Source of the DNA: Raphanus sativus
Taxonomy: Eukaryota; Streptophyta; Magnoliopsida; Brassicales; Brassicaceae
DNA length: 64,000 nt
Direction of reading: 5' to 3'
Assembly: GCF_000801105.2 (NCBI RefSeq)
Contig: NC_079516.1
Span: 42,140,908 to 42,204,907 of the forward strand
Under the pieces are notes generated by a model. That model saw only the letters and a program-made list of their open reading frames with translations. It ran no database searches and was not told the origin of the DNA. Of this stretch, positions 22,029 to 34,161 are shown piece by piece (position 1 is the first letter of the stretch; every line of letters starts with the position of its first letter). The translations under genes and the position numbers were made by a program.

Positions 22029-23449
22029 TCTCTTTGGTTGAGTTGAGTCCCTTTAGGGTTTTACTGCTGCTGCTTTTGCAGGTGGTGATGTTTTTTTTGG
22101 CCTTTTGAATGGGTGAGAGTGGTTGGTGGCGGAGGCTGCGGTGTAACTTGTAAGTTTTTTTTTTATATATTATTTCTGTGATATTCGTTTTTAGGTTCGT
22201 TTTGTTTATTTTCGGTCCTATTTATCCATAATTTATTTGTTTTTTTTATAAGCTAAGATGCGAAATTCGTCAAGATCGGTCAAAGGTATGTTCTTTTACA
22301 TCCCAAAAGGTATGTTTCAAATAGTGTTGATGTAATGAAATGGTTGCAAATTATTTTAGATTCATTAGCTCAATGTTTCAATTGTTTTTGAGTGGTTACC
22401 ACTTCTTAGGGGAGATAACCAAACTTTCTTGAAAAAAGCAGATTTGTTTCTGCTTTTTAAAATTGTACTACAATGTTTATGTTCTTATTTTGGTTTAATA
22501 TGTTATATTTTATCGATATTTGTTTTTCATAATTAATATTATATATTTTAGATGTGTCACTGTATAACTAAATGTATATTAACTATTTGAATAATTTAGG
22601 TTCTTATACATGAATCCGAACCAAAATAGATAATATGAATACTTTTGGTTATTTGATAATTTTTAATTTATTTTAGTTTGGATACAAAATATCCGAACCT
22701 AATCGGATAATATTGTTATTTTTGGTAAAAATATTTGAAATTTTAGATAGATTATTTATTTGGATATTTTAATTGAATCCACTCGGACCAAGAAAATCCG
22801 ACTCAAAAGTCATCAAAATAATTTATAGTATTCGGAAGGAGCCTAATTTCAAAATTCAAAATATCTAATACCTTAAAAACGATCCATACTTGAACGGGTA
22901 TCCGAAAGATCATATTGCTAAATGTGTATTATTATATTTACCTGAATAACTAAAAAGAGTAAAACTACTATTTAGTGGTATTGAAGCGTTCTAGTTTAGA
23001 TTTCATGTGTTTTTTTTTACATATTTATAAATAAATATTGATTTTATATAAATGTTAGCATATATATTTTATAATTTAAATTTATTAAATAATTGTTTAT
23101 TATGAAATTTCTAAATAAAATAATTTTATAGTTTATATTGAGTAATTTTATTTTAGTTTTGAATTGTCAATTATTTCATTAAGATTTTTAAAATATGATT
23201 CGTCCGTCGGCACAAATATAGTATATATAGTTTTTTCATGGACCAAAACTTTAATGTATGATAAAAATGTTATATATACTATTTTAAATTTGGTGCTATA
23301 TTAAAATGTATAAACCTCTAAGCTGCTCAAACAATAATGATGTCATCCGGTAAGCGGTATTCTTGAAAACTATCGAAAATGATATTTATTCAACTTTTAT
23401 ATAAAGAAGAAGACCCTTTAAAAACTTTTATATAAAGAAAAAGAAGGTT
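22029..23449. other. AT-rich intergenic with Helitron-family-like motifs
   Basis: The first 130 bases continue the original BT1 upstream sequence. From about 22600 to 22930 there are ATCCGAACC / CGGATA motifs of a dispersed repeat also seen at 830-960, 62810-62950 and 63340-63480. The rest is AT-rich with no gene. Confidence 0.45.
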
Positions 23450-23465
23450 AATTCACTAATTGTTT

Positions 23466-24284
23466 GAACCGAGGAACAATTGCGGTGCAGTAAGAGAGAA
23501 GTTAGAGAGGAGAGAGAAAGTAGATCGGGAATGTGTTCTGGCTGATGACGATGAGCTTTCTCAGGCATGTCGTCGGCCGGAATTTATTGAGTTTTGTTGA
23601 GAGTTTATTCTGGTTGTATCCTTTTGCTTCCGTCGGTGCATCTTTCTCTCGGTGGCCGGTCGGCTCTAGTCTCCGCCGTCGCTTCTGTTTCTACAAAGGA
23701 GGACGGTCGGCTTAAAGTTACCGCGTCACCATTCCTTTCGGTTGACGGCGGATCTGGTTTATTTTCCTTTTTTAGGTTTTATTTCGATAACTTGATCTGC
23801 GCTTTAGCCGCCAACGGTTTGGTTCCGACGGGGTGAGAGGCGCAGAGAGCAAGGATCTATGGTGTGAGTGTTGGTTTGGTAGTCGGGAGAGTCATGAAGA
23901 CCTCCGACGGTGATTGAAGTTATTTCTCACGCGATCTCCTTTTTTTGGTGTTTTCGGTGTTAGCAAAGATTAGTGAAGAAGGAGACCTCGCAAAAGCGAT
24001 GGATTCTCTTCTATGTAGGAAACACTGGAGTCAAGGCGTTTGCGGTGAGGAATTGGTGGAGCGACCGGTCTCCGGTGAGGTCTGGCGGTGTGGTCAGGAT
24101 CCCGATGGTGAGATGCATGCGGCGGCAGCATCTTTTAGTTTTTAGGATTTCCTGTGTTTGGGCCGTGGGTCATTGGGCCTTTGGGCGTGTTTGGGTTTGT
24201 TGGCCGGGTTTACGTTGTGGGCTTCAACCTGTTGTATGTTGTTGGGCTTGGCCCATTTTCTTTAATAAAATTAGAGGGAAAAAA
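23466..24284 (+). mobile_element. Retroposon with poly(A) tail and 16-bp target duplication
   Basis: An 819-bp GC-richer segment lies in AT-rich surroundings. It ends TTTAATAAAATTAGAGGGAAAAAA. Its left flank is AATTCACTAATTGTTT (23450-23465). The same 16 bases occur on the right, but split after AATTCACTAA (24285-24294) by a MITE and resumed as TAATTGTTT (24551-24559). An A-rich 3' end and a long direct target repeat mark LINE-machinery retroposition. The frames inside are short (66-109 codons) and match no domain I know. It could be a 5'/3' remnant of a LINE, a long SINE or a decayed retrogene. Confidence 0.7.
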
Positions 24285-24294
24285 AATTCACTAA

Positions 24295-24550
24295 GGGTCT
24301 AACTGGTGACCAAGGAATAAAGAGGAATAGTACATTCCTTAATGTTCCTAACAAATTTTACCATTCACAAGGAATAGTCATTCATTTTCATTCCTTCTCA
24401 TTTCTTTTATTGTAGAGAATTAAATAACAAATTTGTTCCTCACTAAATTTGATATGGAATAACCATTCCTCACTATTCCCATAATTTTATTCCCATCCAT
24501 TCATTTCCTATTTATTCCTAATATTCCCGAGATGGTTACCAGTTAGACCC
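24295..24550. mobile_element. Tourist/PIF-Harbinger-type MITE
   Basis: 256 bp with terminal inverted repeats GGGTCTAACTGGTGACCA and TGGTTACCAGTTAGACCC. It is flanked by the 3-bp target duplication TAA (24292-24294 and 24551-24553). The interior is rich in GGAAT/ATTCC and largely palindromic. It sits inside the right target duplication of the preceding retroposon, so it is the younger insertion. Confidence 0.82.
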
Positions 24551-24559
24551 TAATTGTTT

Positions 24560-25941
24560 TCCATTAAGAAATTAGTCCACTCAGACTGTGTGATTTTCGT
24601 GTGTCACATCAAATGCCACCAAATACTTTTCCAATGGTTTCGTTGATAGGTTCATTTAAATGTCACGTGTGTTAATCATAAAACTGGTGCATAATGTGAA
24701 ACACAACGAAAGGTGGTTGCAGTACCGCAGACGTTTTAATGCTCGAACATCTAAAGGAAAATAACATTTTTCATGAAGATCATTTGAAAGATATAATCTT
24801 TTATTTTGTATTAGTTATATTTTAAATATGCTAAATTGTTGAGATTTTATATATCTTAATTGCTTACGTATCAGCCTGATAATTACTTTAGACAAGCATT
24901 AGACTAACCTTTATATTCTCTAAAGAAATTATTAATTGGTTTCTTCAAAAAAAAAGAAATTACTAATTGGATCATATTATAATAATATAAATGGACAGCT
25001 AGCTTAGTGGATATTAAATGTATTAGTTCCACATATTAACTAGATATTGGATTAGGTAAGAAACACACAAGTTATAGAATGACTAATACACTGTACTAGG
25101 TTAAAATCTACACCTTGTGCGGAATGAGTATTGTATACAAATTACTGTTACGTATTATATGTTTTACATATTATGAAATAATAAATATATATTGAATAAT
25201 TAAAAATTCAGTAACTGTTCGTATATACTTAATTTGGTGTAAACACATAAATAAATTTATTAATTTTAACAAACACTTTTTCTACTTTTTATCATTTGTA
25301 TTTTTATAACACAAGAATTTAAAATCACTGAGAACAAATTTTTTGTGGGATGTCTAATAGTTTTAGTAATTTATAATTTTAAAAACATTCAATGCAAAGT
25401 TTAAAATTTAAATATTAAGTTGTCAATATTTGTTCAAAAAGTTTCTCGAAAAAATCAAAGCAAATTTCGAAATTAAAATAATTATTTATTTTTATATGGT
25501 ATATAATTTATTTTTAAACAATATTAAATATATATATATATATTTTGTATATATATATTAAATAAGTCTTCCTACTTATATAATTTTGTAATCACTTGTA
25601 ACTTGTTATAATATAAATTTTGAACCATGAATCACAAAAATTTCAATGTGAGATTTTTAACAACTTTAGTTATTTATAGTCGTTTTTAAAAATTCAAAAC
25701 ATAACATACAGAAAAATCTAAATTTTTATTATATAGTTTATGTGATTGTTTAATTTATTTTAATAAGTTATAATTTTAAGAAATGATAGAAAATAGACTA
25801 ATTTATATTAAATTTTTATTATTTAAAATCATTAATTATCATATATACTTAAACCACATTATGCAATTTCGTGATTATTATAAAAAGAAACAATGAAGAA
25901 CATTAGTAATTAATTAATGGTTAATTTAATAAAAAAACATA
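24560..25941. repeat. AT-rich intergenic with a dispersed repeat
   Basis: No gene seen. About 25250-25930 resembles 240-700 (same order of TTTATAGT-GTTTTTAAAAATTCAAAA, ATAACATACA, AATTTTTATTATAT and TGTGATTGTTTAATTT). Both are therefore copies of one old repeat family. This copy appears to be interrupted by the Helitron that starts at 25942. Confidence 0.5.
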
Positions 25942-26576
25942 TCCTACTATATATTAATTAAGAAGTCACTTTAATGATTTTTGCTTACGTGTCTATAATA
26001 TGTGAACTCTTACAAAAATTTTATAATTTGATTGGTCGATGAATTTTAATTTTTTTAATTATTTTTAGTTATTTTAATTAAAAAATATAAATACTGTTCT
26101 TAAAATAAGATTGATATTATCTGATAGATTAATATAAATTTAGAATATATTTTAGTAATAATTTTGAAATTATTTAAATATTATAATTTACATATCTATT
26201 TTTTTAGAAAGCGTTATAATATATAAAACAATGAACATAATAAATTATTATATCAATTAATAAATCTAGTTAAATAACTTAATATAAAAATTACTTTATA
26301 GATATAAATTGATATCACTAGTTATTTCTTTTTGTCTACTAACAATAATTATACATAAAATAACAAAATAACACATATTCACTGATTCACATATCTAGAT
26401 CGAAAAATCGTATTAGATCTTATAACTAAATTGGTGTAATATGTTCAATTTTTAAATTAAGTGACTCCTATGTGGATTACTTATTTTTGACATATATAAG
26501 AATGTATTTGATATGTTTTTCATTAGATTCTTACAAAGTAGAAAATCCTGCGCTTTAAAACGAGGGTCAAATCTAG
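25942..26576 (+). mobile_element. Small non-autonomous Helitron
   Basis: 635 bp. It starts TCCTACTATATATTAATTAAG after an A and ends with GCGCTTTAAAACGAGGGTCAAATCTAG before a T. The TC start, the CTAG end, the short 3' GC-rich stem and insertion between A and T fit non-coding Brassicaceae Helitrons. There are no TIRs or target duplication, as expected. It contains no coding capacity. Confidence 0.75.
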
Positions 26577-26958
26577 TGGTTCAGTCAAAGTTGGAACTCC
26601 TATCTATGTTTTGCAGATATTTTGTATTGGTATCGGACGCGTTGCATGGACTGAGAAGGACCAGGGATCCGGAGAGGTTGTGAGGTTGGGGGAGACAGAG
26701 AGTCATATAATATCAAGGTTTTTGCATCCAATCGATAAGAAGAACGTAAGACATTCCTATATCGACATATCCTTGTCAGTCGCATAGCTAAGTTACTCAC
26801 AATGCTTTAGCAAAAGAAGAATTTTATTCATGATGAATTGTTTTAATATTAAAGGCAAAAGACCAACCATTTAGTTGGTCACTTATGCTAAAATAAATTA
26901 ATGGAGTAAAATATGTATTTACCATTTATTCATTTGTTATTTTCTTTTTTTTTTTAGT
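26577..26958. other. 3' flank of the AFG1-like pseudogene
   Basis: A stretch at about 26610-26785 is open on the plus strand (FCIGIGRVAWTEKDQGSGE-like text) and has even base composition. I cannot name it; it may be an old exon fragment. The rest is AT-rich with a poly-T run. Confidence 0.35.
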
Positions 26959-29220
26959 TTACTCTGGTTGATGGAAATAAGGATGCAAGAAACGAACTCC
27001 TTCGAGGTACAATGGAGTCTGCATCTCAATCAACCGCGACGCCTGCACCGTTTCAAATGTAATCAACCAAAAATACTTTAAACCATTTGTTCATTTGTAT
27101 GAAGAGAAACATGAGAAACTATACTTACAGCTCGAGCAAAGGCAAACATTTCCTCTTCGCCAGAAAGCATTTTCACGATGGAAGAAGGCGAACCAGCAGC
27201 ACTTATGCTACCTTCTGCAAGAACATCTCGCCTTAACCTAGAATCCTCTGTCTCCGTCTCAAACTGGAAGCTGCAAAATTTATAATAAAAATGAATGTGA
27301 TAATCACATACATCAATAAGTTAACCCCCCCCCCCCTTTCACTGTAATCTTTATTTACCTTTCAAGATCGAAGAGGGTACCCTCTGCAGTTCCTTGAAAC
27401 AACTCATCAATAGGTGTCTCTGCGCATGAGACAAGACAACAATGGTGGTTGTATAACTCATCCACAAGTGTTATAAACCTACGTGCCTGTCAACATCAAC
27501 ACAAAAAAAAAACCATCAGAGAAAAGAATCTACAGAATCTCCCAAAAAGCCACCATAAATCTTCGATTTTGTGTTATTTTAATATTTTTTTACCTTGTCT
27601 CGTATCTCCATGCTCATTGCTGGAATCTCAGAGATAAAAATTGTATGATAGTTTTTAGCCACTGCTATATAATCTGCTGCACCTACTGGTCGACCACATA
27701 GATACTCAAATGTGAATCTTGCCACTCCTTTACAGCTTTCAGGAACCTCCACTGTTCTGATGTTACACACACAAACATATAAAAACATTATTATATAATC
27801 TGATCAGTAACAAAAGAAAACTATTGCCATCTAGAGTTACCTTCAAACATCACTGGTAGAGTCGCGGAAGTTATTTCTCCGCCGCACTGGTCAGTGACCT
27901 GACGCCACATTTTCTCAAACTCTTCCATAACAGCATTACTCAAAGGCCATAAGTAATGAACCTATGAATATTTAACAAATTTCATTAAAACAGAATCAAC
28001 GAACCCTAAACAATAAAAGATGTTAAAGAAACTGGTGAATCGATTCACACATGTTCAACCGAGTTTTGTGCTGCAACTCTTCTGTAATCTACTTCGCTTC
28101 CAATTGAGATTATCTCACAATGTTTCTCCAATTTAGAGATGAACTTATCAAATATCTCCTTCTGCATTCCGTCCTGTACCAAACCAAACCAAAATTAGCA
28201 ATAAAAGTTAGTGACTACCGAGTAAACAGACAAGAAGAGAGCCTTAAAAAGAATAAGAAACCTGATTTAACTCCCTTGGCGCTCTGTTACTAGTAGCCAC
28301 AAGAACAGTTCCAGTACTCAACAGTCTGCTCATAATTCCAGATAAGGCCACAATAGCAAACACATCAACTGTCTGTAAACAGAAGATGATGCAAGTAAGT
28401 CCAAGTTACACTATTTGCAACTTCATTAGAGTCCAAACAAAGTCTCATCTAGAGAAAACAGAATTGGGCTTTGATAATTTTCTTTGTGAACAGTTAGTTG
28501 TTTACCTGAATCTCATCAAAGCAGAGGATGCTGGCTCCTTTTTTAATAGACTGCTGATCAACGAGAAACTTATCAGCGACAGCTGGAAGAATGTGTTTCA
28601 TCGTGAGTTGCTGCTTATAAAACTTCCCCAGCTAGCCATTCTTTAACTCTCTCATCAACAGGAAGATTCATAATCCAGCTCGAAACGCTATACTGAGAGG
28701 ACTTCTCTTCACCATTCTCCTTCCAATACTTGTGCATTTGCTCATTTATCTTCAGCATAGCCTACGTACAGAAGAAAACAAAATCAGTTACATTGAAAAC
28801 AAAACAAAAAACATCTTAAAAAGACTCTCTCACTCACTCACCTCGTGAAAATGAAACCGCTGTCGATGTCTGATCATCCCATCAGTGGCGCTATAAAACA
28901 TATCCATCAACATAGTCTTGCCTACATGAAACACACACCAAACCGTTGGTCCTCTCAACTAAGCTAGCTATACACGACAGAGAAGGAAACAACAAGAGAG
29001 CATCCAATTAATTAAACATACCACATCCTACATTTCCATAGATATATAATCCTTTAGGAGCAGAAGGTATTGCAGGGCGAGAACCGACGATGGAATCCAG
29101 TTTCCTCTCTCGGTTAAGGTAAGAAACCCATTTACCAACTCCAGGTTCTACACTCATCTGTCTTCGCCTAAAACATCACCAAAATAGATAAAGAAACAAT
29201 CTTTTCAAACTAATTGACAA

Positions 29221-29267
<47 letters not shown>

Positions 29268-29881
29268 TCCTCCTCACCCTAAGACCCATCTTCCTAAAAG
29301 CTTTTGGCCTTGTTTATTCATAGAAGCCCACATACCATCTTCTTCCTTCTTCTCAGCTTCTTCCACCATTAGTCTTCGTCTCTCTTCTTCTCTCTTCTTC
29401 TCCCACTCTTCTAATCTCACCTGGAAGTAGACAAAAAACAAAAACAAAAATTGAATAACACACATAACAATTTGAAAAAAACCAAATATTAATAAATAAA
29501 GGAAACTTTTACATGAAAATATTCCATTTCTTTCTCGAAATGTTCCAATCTGCCGAACAAGTTTTGGAATGCAGAAACGACTCTCTCTTGGTATGGATCA
29601 TGTTGTAGCCTCCCTTCTTCCACTAACTTACTGTAACTCGTCAATGGACCTGTGATCAGAAAGCCCAATTCCAACAATAAGACCAAAGAAAAAAAATATT
29701 TATGGAAATATAATTTGAGGGAATGAGAAAGACAGAGTGTACCTGATGGTGTTGGATTTGGAGGAGGAGGAGTGCAATAGGAACGAGGAGCAACCAAGTG
29801 GAAGCCATTGGTGTTCCTGCTGCTTCGTCTTGTAGACAGCCCTAGACGTACAGCAGCAGAGATCTGCGACACCTTTCGCAT
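26959..29881 (-). pseudogene. AFG1-like AAA ATPase gene with two frameshifts
   Basis: Thirteen exons can be traced on the minus strand: 29881-29743, 29649-29513, 29420-29278, 29167-29022, 28921-28842, 28761-28506, 28372-28262, 28173-28051, 27961-27841, 27756-27594, 27486-27359, 27270-27129 and 27042-26959. All have GT-AG borders. The text matches AFG1/LACE1-type mitochondrial ATPases, which help turn over respiratory-chain subunits. It has Walker A GNVGCGKT, Walker B ILCFDEIQ, sensor ATSNRAP, and the C-terminal RFTFEYLCGRP and SRLIEMQTPLYLEG. Exon 6 carries one extra base after KEWLAGE and hits a stop two codons later. The end of exon 9 (VMF) lacks one base before the splice. With both shifts the gene cannot make the full protein. 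The splice sites and remaining codons are well kept, so the breaks are recent or sequencing errors. I recall Arabidopsis relatives At2g25530 and At4g30490. Confidence 0.85.
29229..29263. repeat. (AT)n microsatellite in an intron
   Basis: About 17 AT units in the third intron of the AFG1-like gene, close to the exon 3 donor. Confidence 0.95.
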
Positions 29882-30953
29882 AATTTGGTCTGATTCAGAA
29901 GGTAGTGTCCGATCACGCCCGTTTAGATACTGTTCCGGTCCGGGAAACGGAGGATTTTTATAATTAATAGGTGTCGACGTGGCGAGATGTAGACCGTTTG
30001 TAGAATTGATGATTTGGTTTACTAGTGTCCGCAGAGATTTTGTTTAAAGAGAGAATTTTTGGTTTTGTTTAAAGAGAGATTAGTGTACATTTTTTACATG
30101 GTCAAAGACCATACCGGATGTGTGGGTCCGGTCCGTGAGGATGGTGACATATTATCTAATGTTTGGTGCAGTCTGAAAAAGTTGTTAAGAGACTTCATGG
30201 AACTGTGTTTCTATCTTTTACGATAGGTCCTTTTATAGACTATGAATCTACACAAGGGAGACACAGGTTAAACAACAAGAAACCTATCTCTACATAATGA
30301 GGTTGGTGTTGTTGATTGATGGATGACCAAAAAGCACAATCAACCGAAAAAGTTTAAAAAAAAAATAAACAACACTTCTCCTATAGAAAAAAAGATCTGC
30401 CTAGAGTCAGGAAGCCAGGCTATTGCAAAGCGACAAACCAATGCATGCTTAGGAATCTTATTCTGGAACCAGAACCAGCTTTATCCCAAGCCAGTCTTGA
30501 AGTTCCCAAATGTTCCCTGTTAGAATGTTTTCAATTTGGTATGTATCACACCGACTTAAAAGATGAACTTGTTGAGGTGAAAAATTCACATTTGGAGAGG
30601 TTTAAAGAACCTTTCTGTCGGTGTGGATAATTTATGGATCTTGCTTCCAAATGATCCGACATAGCCTATAATGATATGACCATCTTCTGTCTTTCAACAA
30701 AGAATGGTTTCACTAGAGTAAGAAGGAAATATAAAAGAAGTTATTACTACAACAACAATAGTTTACTCATACAGACAGATAAGGATTTCGAATGAGAGAG
30801 AGAGGAAGTAAAAAAGAAAACAAAGACAAACTCAAAAAAGAAGATGCAATGAAGTTTCAAAATCACTATGTAAAAATATAATTAGCCATAACACTTAAAC
30901 GTAGAAAGACAGTGATCATAATCTTATTCCCATAAAACTGCATTCTTGAAATC
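29882..30953. other. Spacer between AFG1-like and translocator genes
   Basis: Contains the AFG1-like promoter (29882 onward) and the 3' untranslated region of the translocator (about 30700-30953). A less AT-rich part at 30400-30640 is open for about 60 codons in two plus-strand frames without recognisable content. Confidence 0.4.
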
Positions 30954-32012
30954 TCAATCTTGACTCTCGTTACGTTTCCCAGCAACAACTTCGCTCTCCC
31001 TCTCTTCCAAAAGCTTCCCAGCTTCTTCATCACCACTAGCCTGAACCTTCTTCTGCGTCGCATCTTTCGCCTTCAACGCCTGCAGCTTGCAATGGTTGTA
31101 ATACCCAACGCCCAAAAACGCAAGCCCGTACCCGAAAAGATTCAACGGCGTGACCGTGTCCTTGATCACCGACCACGAGAAGGCGATCAAGAGCCAGTCC
31201 TTAACCACACCAGCCACATTCATAGTCAGAGCAGAGGTCTTCCCAACGAGGAGGAAAACAGCAAGGTTCAACGCAAACGCGCAAACCGAGTTCGTTCCGA
31301 AGATAACGAAATCGAAATGGAAGCTCGACGTCTCTTTAAGAACCGGGAACTCAACGAAGATCCAAGGAACAGAGAGGAAAACAAGACAGCAAGGAGCAAC
31401 GTAGTAAAGAGAAGTGATGGGGTTAAGATTGATTCCTTTGGAAGTAAGCAAGATCTGGATCAGAACCAACCTGGTGGCCTCGAACGCAACCGCGCCGAGC
31501 TGGAGAACGACGCCCCAGACATCGAACTTGGCTTCTCCGTAGGCGGCGATGGCGACGCCGAAGGAGATGGAGAGCATGTTGGTCATGGTGCGAGACTTGA
31601 AGGACTCTTTCTTGAGCAAGACGCCGATGGAGTAGACGGCGACGGGCATGAGGGCCTTGAGCATCTGGATGAAGGAGACGGAGAGGTAGATGTAGGCGGA
31701 GTTGGAGAGCCAGAGGGAGAGCGAGTAGAGGGCTCCGATGGGGACGACGGATCTGAGGTAAGTGTCGCGGGACATGGAGACGGGCTCGACGATCTTGAAG
31801 ACTTTGATGAGGATGATGGCTAAGGAGGAGCAGAAGGCCATGTGGATCATGGTGAGTGTGATTGGGTAAGGCCAGTTGTAGAGCTTCTTGTCGAGGATGT
31901 ACTTGTTGTAGACGATGACCGTGAAGCTGAGGAAGATCCAGATTGCCACGTACGTGTAGGAGAGGAGGATCTTCTTTATCACTCCGTCGCTCAGTGCGTG
32001 ACCTTTCCCCAT
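30954..32012 (-). CDS. Sugar-phosphate/phosphate translocator, At4g32390/At2g25520-like
   Basis: A single exon of 352 residues from ATG 32012 ([10 protein letters not shown]). A longer in-frame reading starts upstream but is not conserved. The protein belongs to the TPT/EamA drug-metabolite superfamily (nucleotide-sugar and triose-phosphate translocators), with about ten membrane helices. Recognisable text includes [55 protein letters not shown] and [13 protein letters not shown]. The C-terminus is hydrophilic with Lys/Glu-rich ends, and no transit peptide precedes the first helix. That favours the KT-type clade of Golgi/ER membranes over plastid translocators. The substrate is unknown. Several clade positions ([23 protein letters not shown]) look closer to At4g32390 than to At2g25520. 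Intact. Confidence 0.92.
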   Translation of the reverse strand: MGKGHALSDGVIKKILLSYTYVAIWIFLSFTVIVYNKYILDKKLYNWPYPITLTMIHMAFCSSLAIILIKVFKIVEPVSMSRDTYLRSVVPIGALYSLSLWLSNSAYIYLSVSFIQMLKALMPVAVYSIGVLLKKESFKSRTMTNMLSISFGVAIAAYGEAKFDVWGVVLQLGAVAFEATRLVLIQILLTSKGINLNPITSLYYVAPCCLVFLSVPWIFVEFPVLKETSSFHFDFVIFGTNSVCAFALNLAVFLLVGKTSALTMNVAGVVKDWLLIAFSWSVIKDTVTPLNLFGYGLAFLGVGYYNHCKLQALKAKDATQKKVQASGDEEAGKLLEERESEVVAGKRNESQD

Positions 32013-32233
32013 GGTGGTGCGCAGGATAAGCAGAGAGATGCGCAAGATAGATAGATAAGTCTCCTCTCTATGACTCTCTATCTCTCTCTTGTGTTTTACA
32101 AAGGTAGAAGAGAGAGACTTAATTGAGTTCGGGTCGTGTAATGTAGAGGAAGGGCTTACGTGACTGTGTTATGCTGCTACGTGGCGATAAGGAGCTTGGC
32201 TATTTGACGATTGGCTTATGGTGGGACCCGTAC

Positions 32234-32243
32234 TTTATATAAA
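32234..32243 (-). promoter_or_regulatory. Possible TATA box of the translocator gene
   Basis: On the minus strand the sequence reads TTTATATAAAG about 220 bp before the ATG. CT-rich leader sequence lies between them, as in many plant 5' untranslated regions. Position and match are suggestive only. Confidence 0.4.
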
Positions 32244-32761
32244 TTTTTATATTTTCCTTGACTTAGTCTAAGTATATAATTATGCAATTAATAATGTGAT
32301 AATATGTCTTGTTTTAAAGCTCTTTTTAGCCATTTACGTTTTGTTACACAAGTTACGAAATGGTCTATTTGTTTACTGATTTTTTAAAAAAATGTTGCGG
32401 AAAGCTCACAGAAAGGAACCTGAATTCCTTCTATATTTACTAATTTAGTTAAATTTATATATAGGACAATAACATTTTAACTATTTTTACAGATTTTTCA
32501 TATTTTACTTTGTCACTATTGTTTATATAATTGAGATCGCAGACAAATGAAATTATGAAATTTTTAAAAAAATAAATGTTCACAATAACCGACAACAGCT
32601 GGAAGACAGTAAAGAAATTTAAATTTTAGTCTTCCAATCAAAATATCGTTTTGTAATTCTTTTTCGAAATTTCAAACATATACAGATATACACTAATATC
32701 GAAAGTTACTTTTGTCTTTTTCTCCAGTTAATAAAAATTGATTTATTCTCGAGCTTTTATA
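32244..32761. other. AT-rich intergenic
   Basis: Nothing recognised other than short A/T runs up to the Stowaway element. Confidence 0.4.
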
Positions 32762-32999
32762 CTCTCTCCGTTTCAAATTATATGTCGTTTTGGAGCAAAA
32801 TTTTTGTTTCAAAATAAGTGTCGTTTTATGATTTCAATGCAAAATTTATTGACTTTTTAATCTAATATATTTTCTATTGGTTGAAATCTAATTATGTGTA
32901 TTGGTAATGATGTTTTTATCTAGTAAATATATAAAATTAAATGTTTTATTAATCTGTGTGCCGAAATCTAGAACGACAAATAAATTGAAACGGAGGGAG
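32762..32999. mobile_element. Stowaway-like MITE
   Basis: 238 bp, with ends CTCTCTCCGTTTCAAATT and AATTGAAACGGAGGGAG and TA on both sides (32760-32761 and 33000-33001). Same class and length as the element at 1641-1876. Confidence 0.78.
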
Positions 33000-33001
33000 T
33001 A

Positions 33002-33247
33002 TTAGATGTCGTTGTGACATTTTTCACATAGATTAAGAAAGTTGTTGAAATATATGTAAGTTGTAATTAATTATACCTTTTTGACCAATAGTATTTTAGA
33101 TAAATAAAATTATTTATAAAATCAATGCAGTTTGCAATTAATTTTCAGCTGAAAGTTAATATAATTTACATTGGAATTGTAAAGTGACATTCTTTGTGTA
33201 ACAAGAAAATGAACTCAGAGTAACACTTATTATGAAAAGAGGGAGTA
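33002..33247. mobile_element. Probable second Stowaway-like element, left end lost
   Basis: The right side ends ACACTTATTATGAAAAGAGGGAGTA, a Stowaway-type terminus. The region continues ATGTCG-type sequence directly after the preceding MITE, so the two may be nested or a recombinant pair sharing one end. The left terminus cannot be defined. Confidence 0.4.
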
Positions 33248-34161
33248 ATCTTTTGGAAGAAGTAACTATTATTACACCTTGGCTTTAAACCAGCAGCTCA
33301 GTATGCGATTCTGCATAAAATTTGTCAATTATTGATGATGTACTTCGATTTCCTCAAACATTGCTGGACTGTATTTTTATCTAATCAGTTTCCAACATTG
33401 CCAAACATAATAATGGATGAAAGGAGTTATAAACTCCTTTAACTGTACGTTGCCTGATTTCTTTAAAGTGATTACCAATCCCTAAAGCTATTATTAAGAC
33501 TAATTAAATGGAAACTTGTAACCTTGAAATGCGAAGTAAATATAGGGGGAGAGTAACGATGAAACAATAAGTCAACGTTTAGAGAAATATCGTGATTCTC
33601 ACGCGTTGGGTCAGTTTCGCTGCGTTCCTCTTACGTTGCATTTGGTGCTGTGATAGTCGTCGTACCGTTTGATGAACTTATACTTCGGGCCGAGACAGAG
33701 TTTGTTGACTTTTGAAACGAATCTAGTCTTTTGCTCGCTTTTTGATTTTAAGCATTTGATAATTGGTCATGAAATTATGATTTGCGGAATTGCTCTTTTA
33801 AACTGTCGATCAAGTGAAATTTATTTTCCTTGCAGCGTAGACAATTACATTCTTCTAAAACTGTCGGTCACTGCCACACTGCGTGCATTTTGACTCGTAG
33901 AGCAGATAATTAATTACATTTCTGAGATTCAAATATTGTACTTTCTAAAGCTGTCGGCCATTGTGTGCATCACGTCTGATTATCTATGGCATACCAGGCA
34001 ACTGTAAAGTTAAATAATTAAAATGATAAAATTTATTTAAGGACACAAAATGTATGATACCTTATTGGACAAATAAGTAGGAGTTTTAGCCAGGCCCGGC
34101 TCAAACTTATGACGGAATATCTATGCACATTTGTAAACTCTTGCGACTTATCGTTTGGTTT
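33248..34161. other. Intergenic, no gene recognised
   Basis: Contains a weak internal repeat: about 33843-33890 and 33910-33980 both carry TAATTACATT...CT-AAA-CTGTCGG-CA-TG. No coding region supported. Confidence 0.4.

Noticed and set aside
30960..31823. 287-codon plus-strand open frame
   Set aside because: It lies exactly antisense to the translocator coding sequence and is Glu/Asp/Arg-rich without domain text. It is a shadow of codon usage on the other strand.
32013..32045. Longer N-terminus for the translocator ([11 protein letters not shown])
   Set aside because: The family begins at MGKG; the extra residues are 5' leader sequence.
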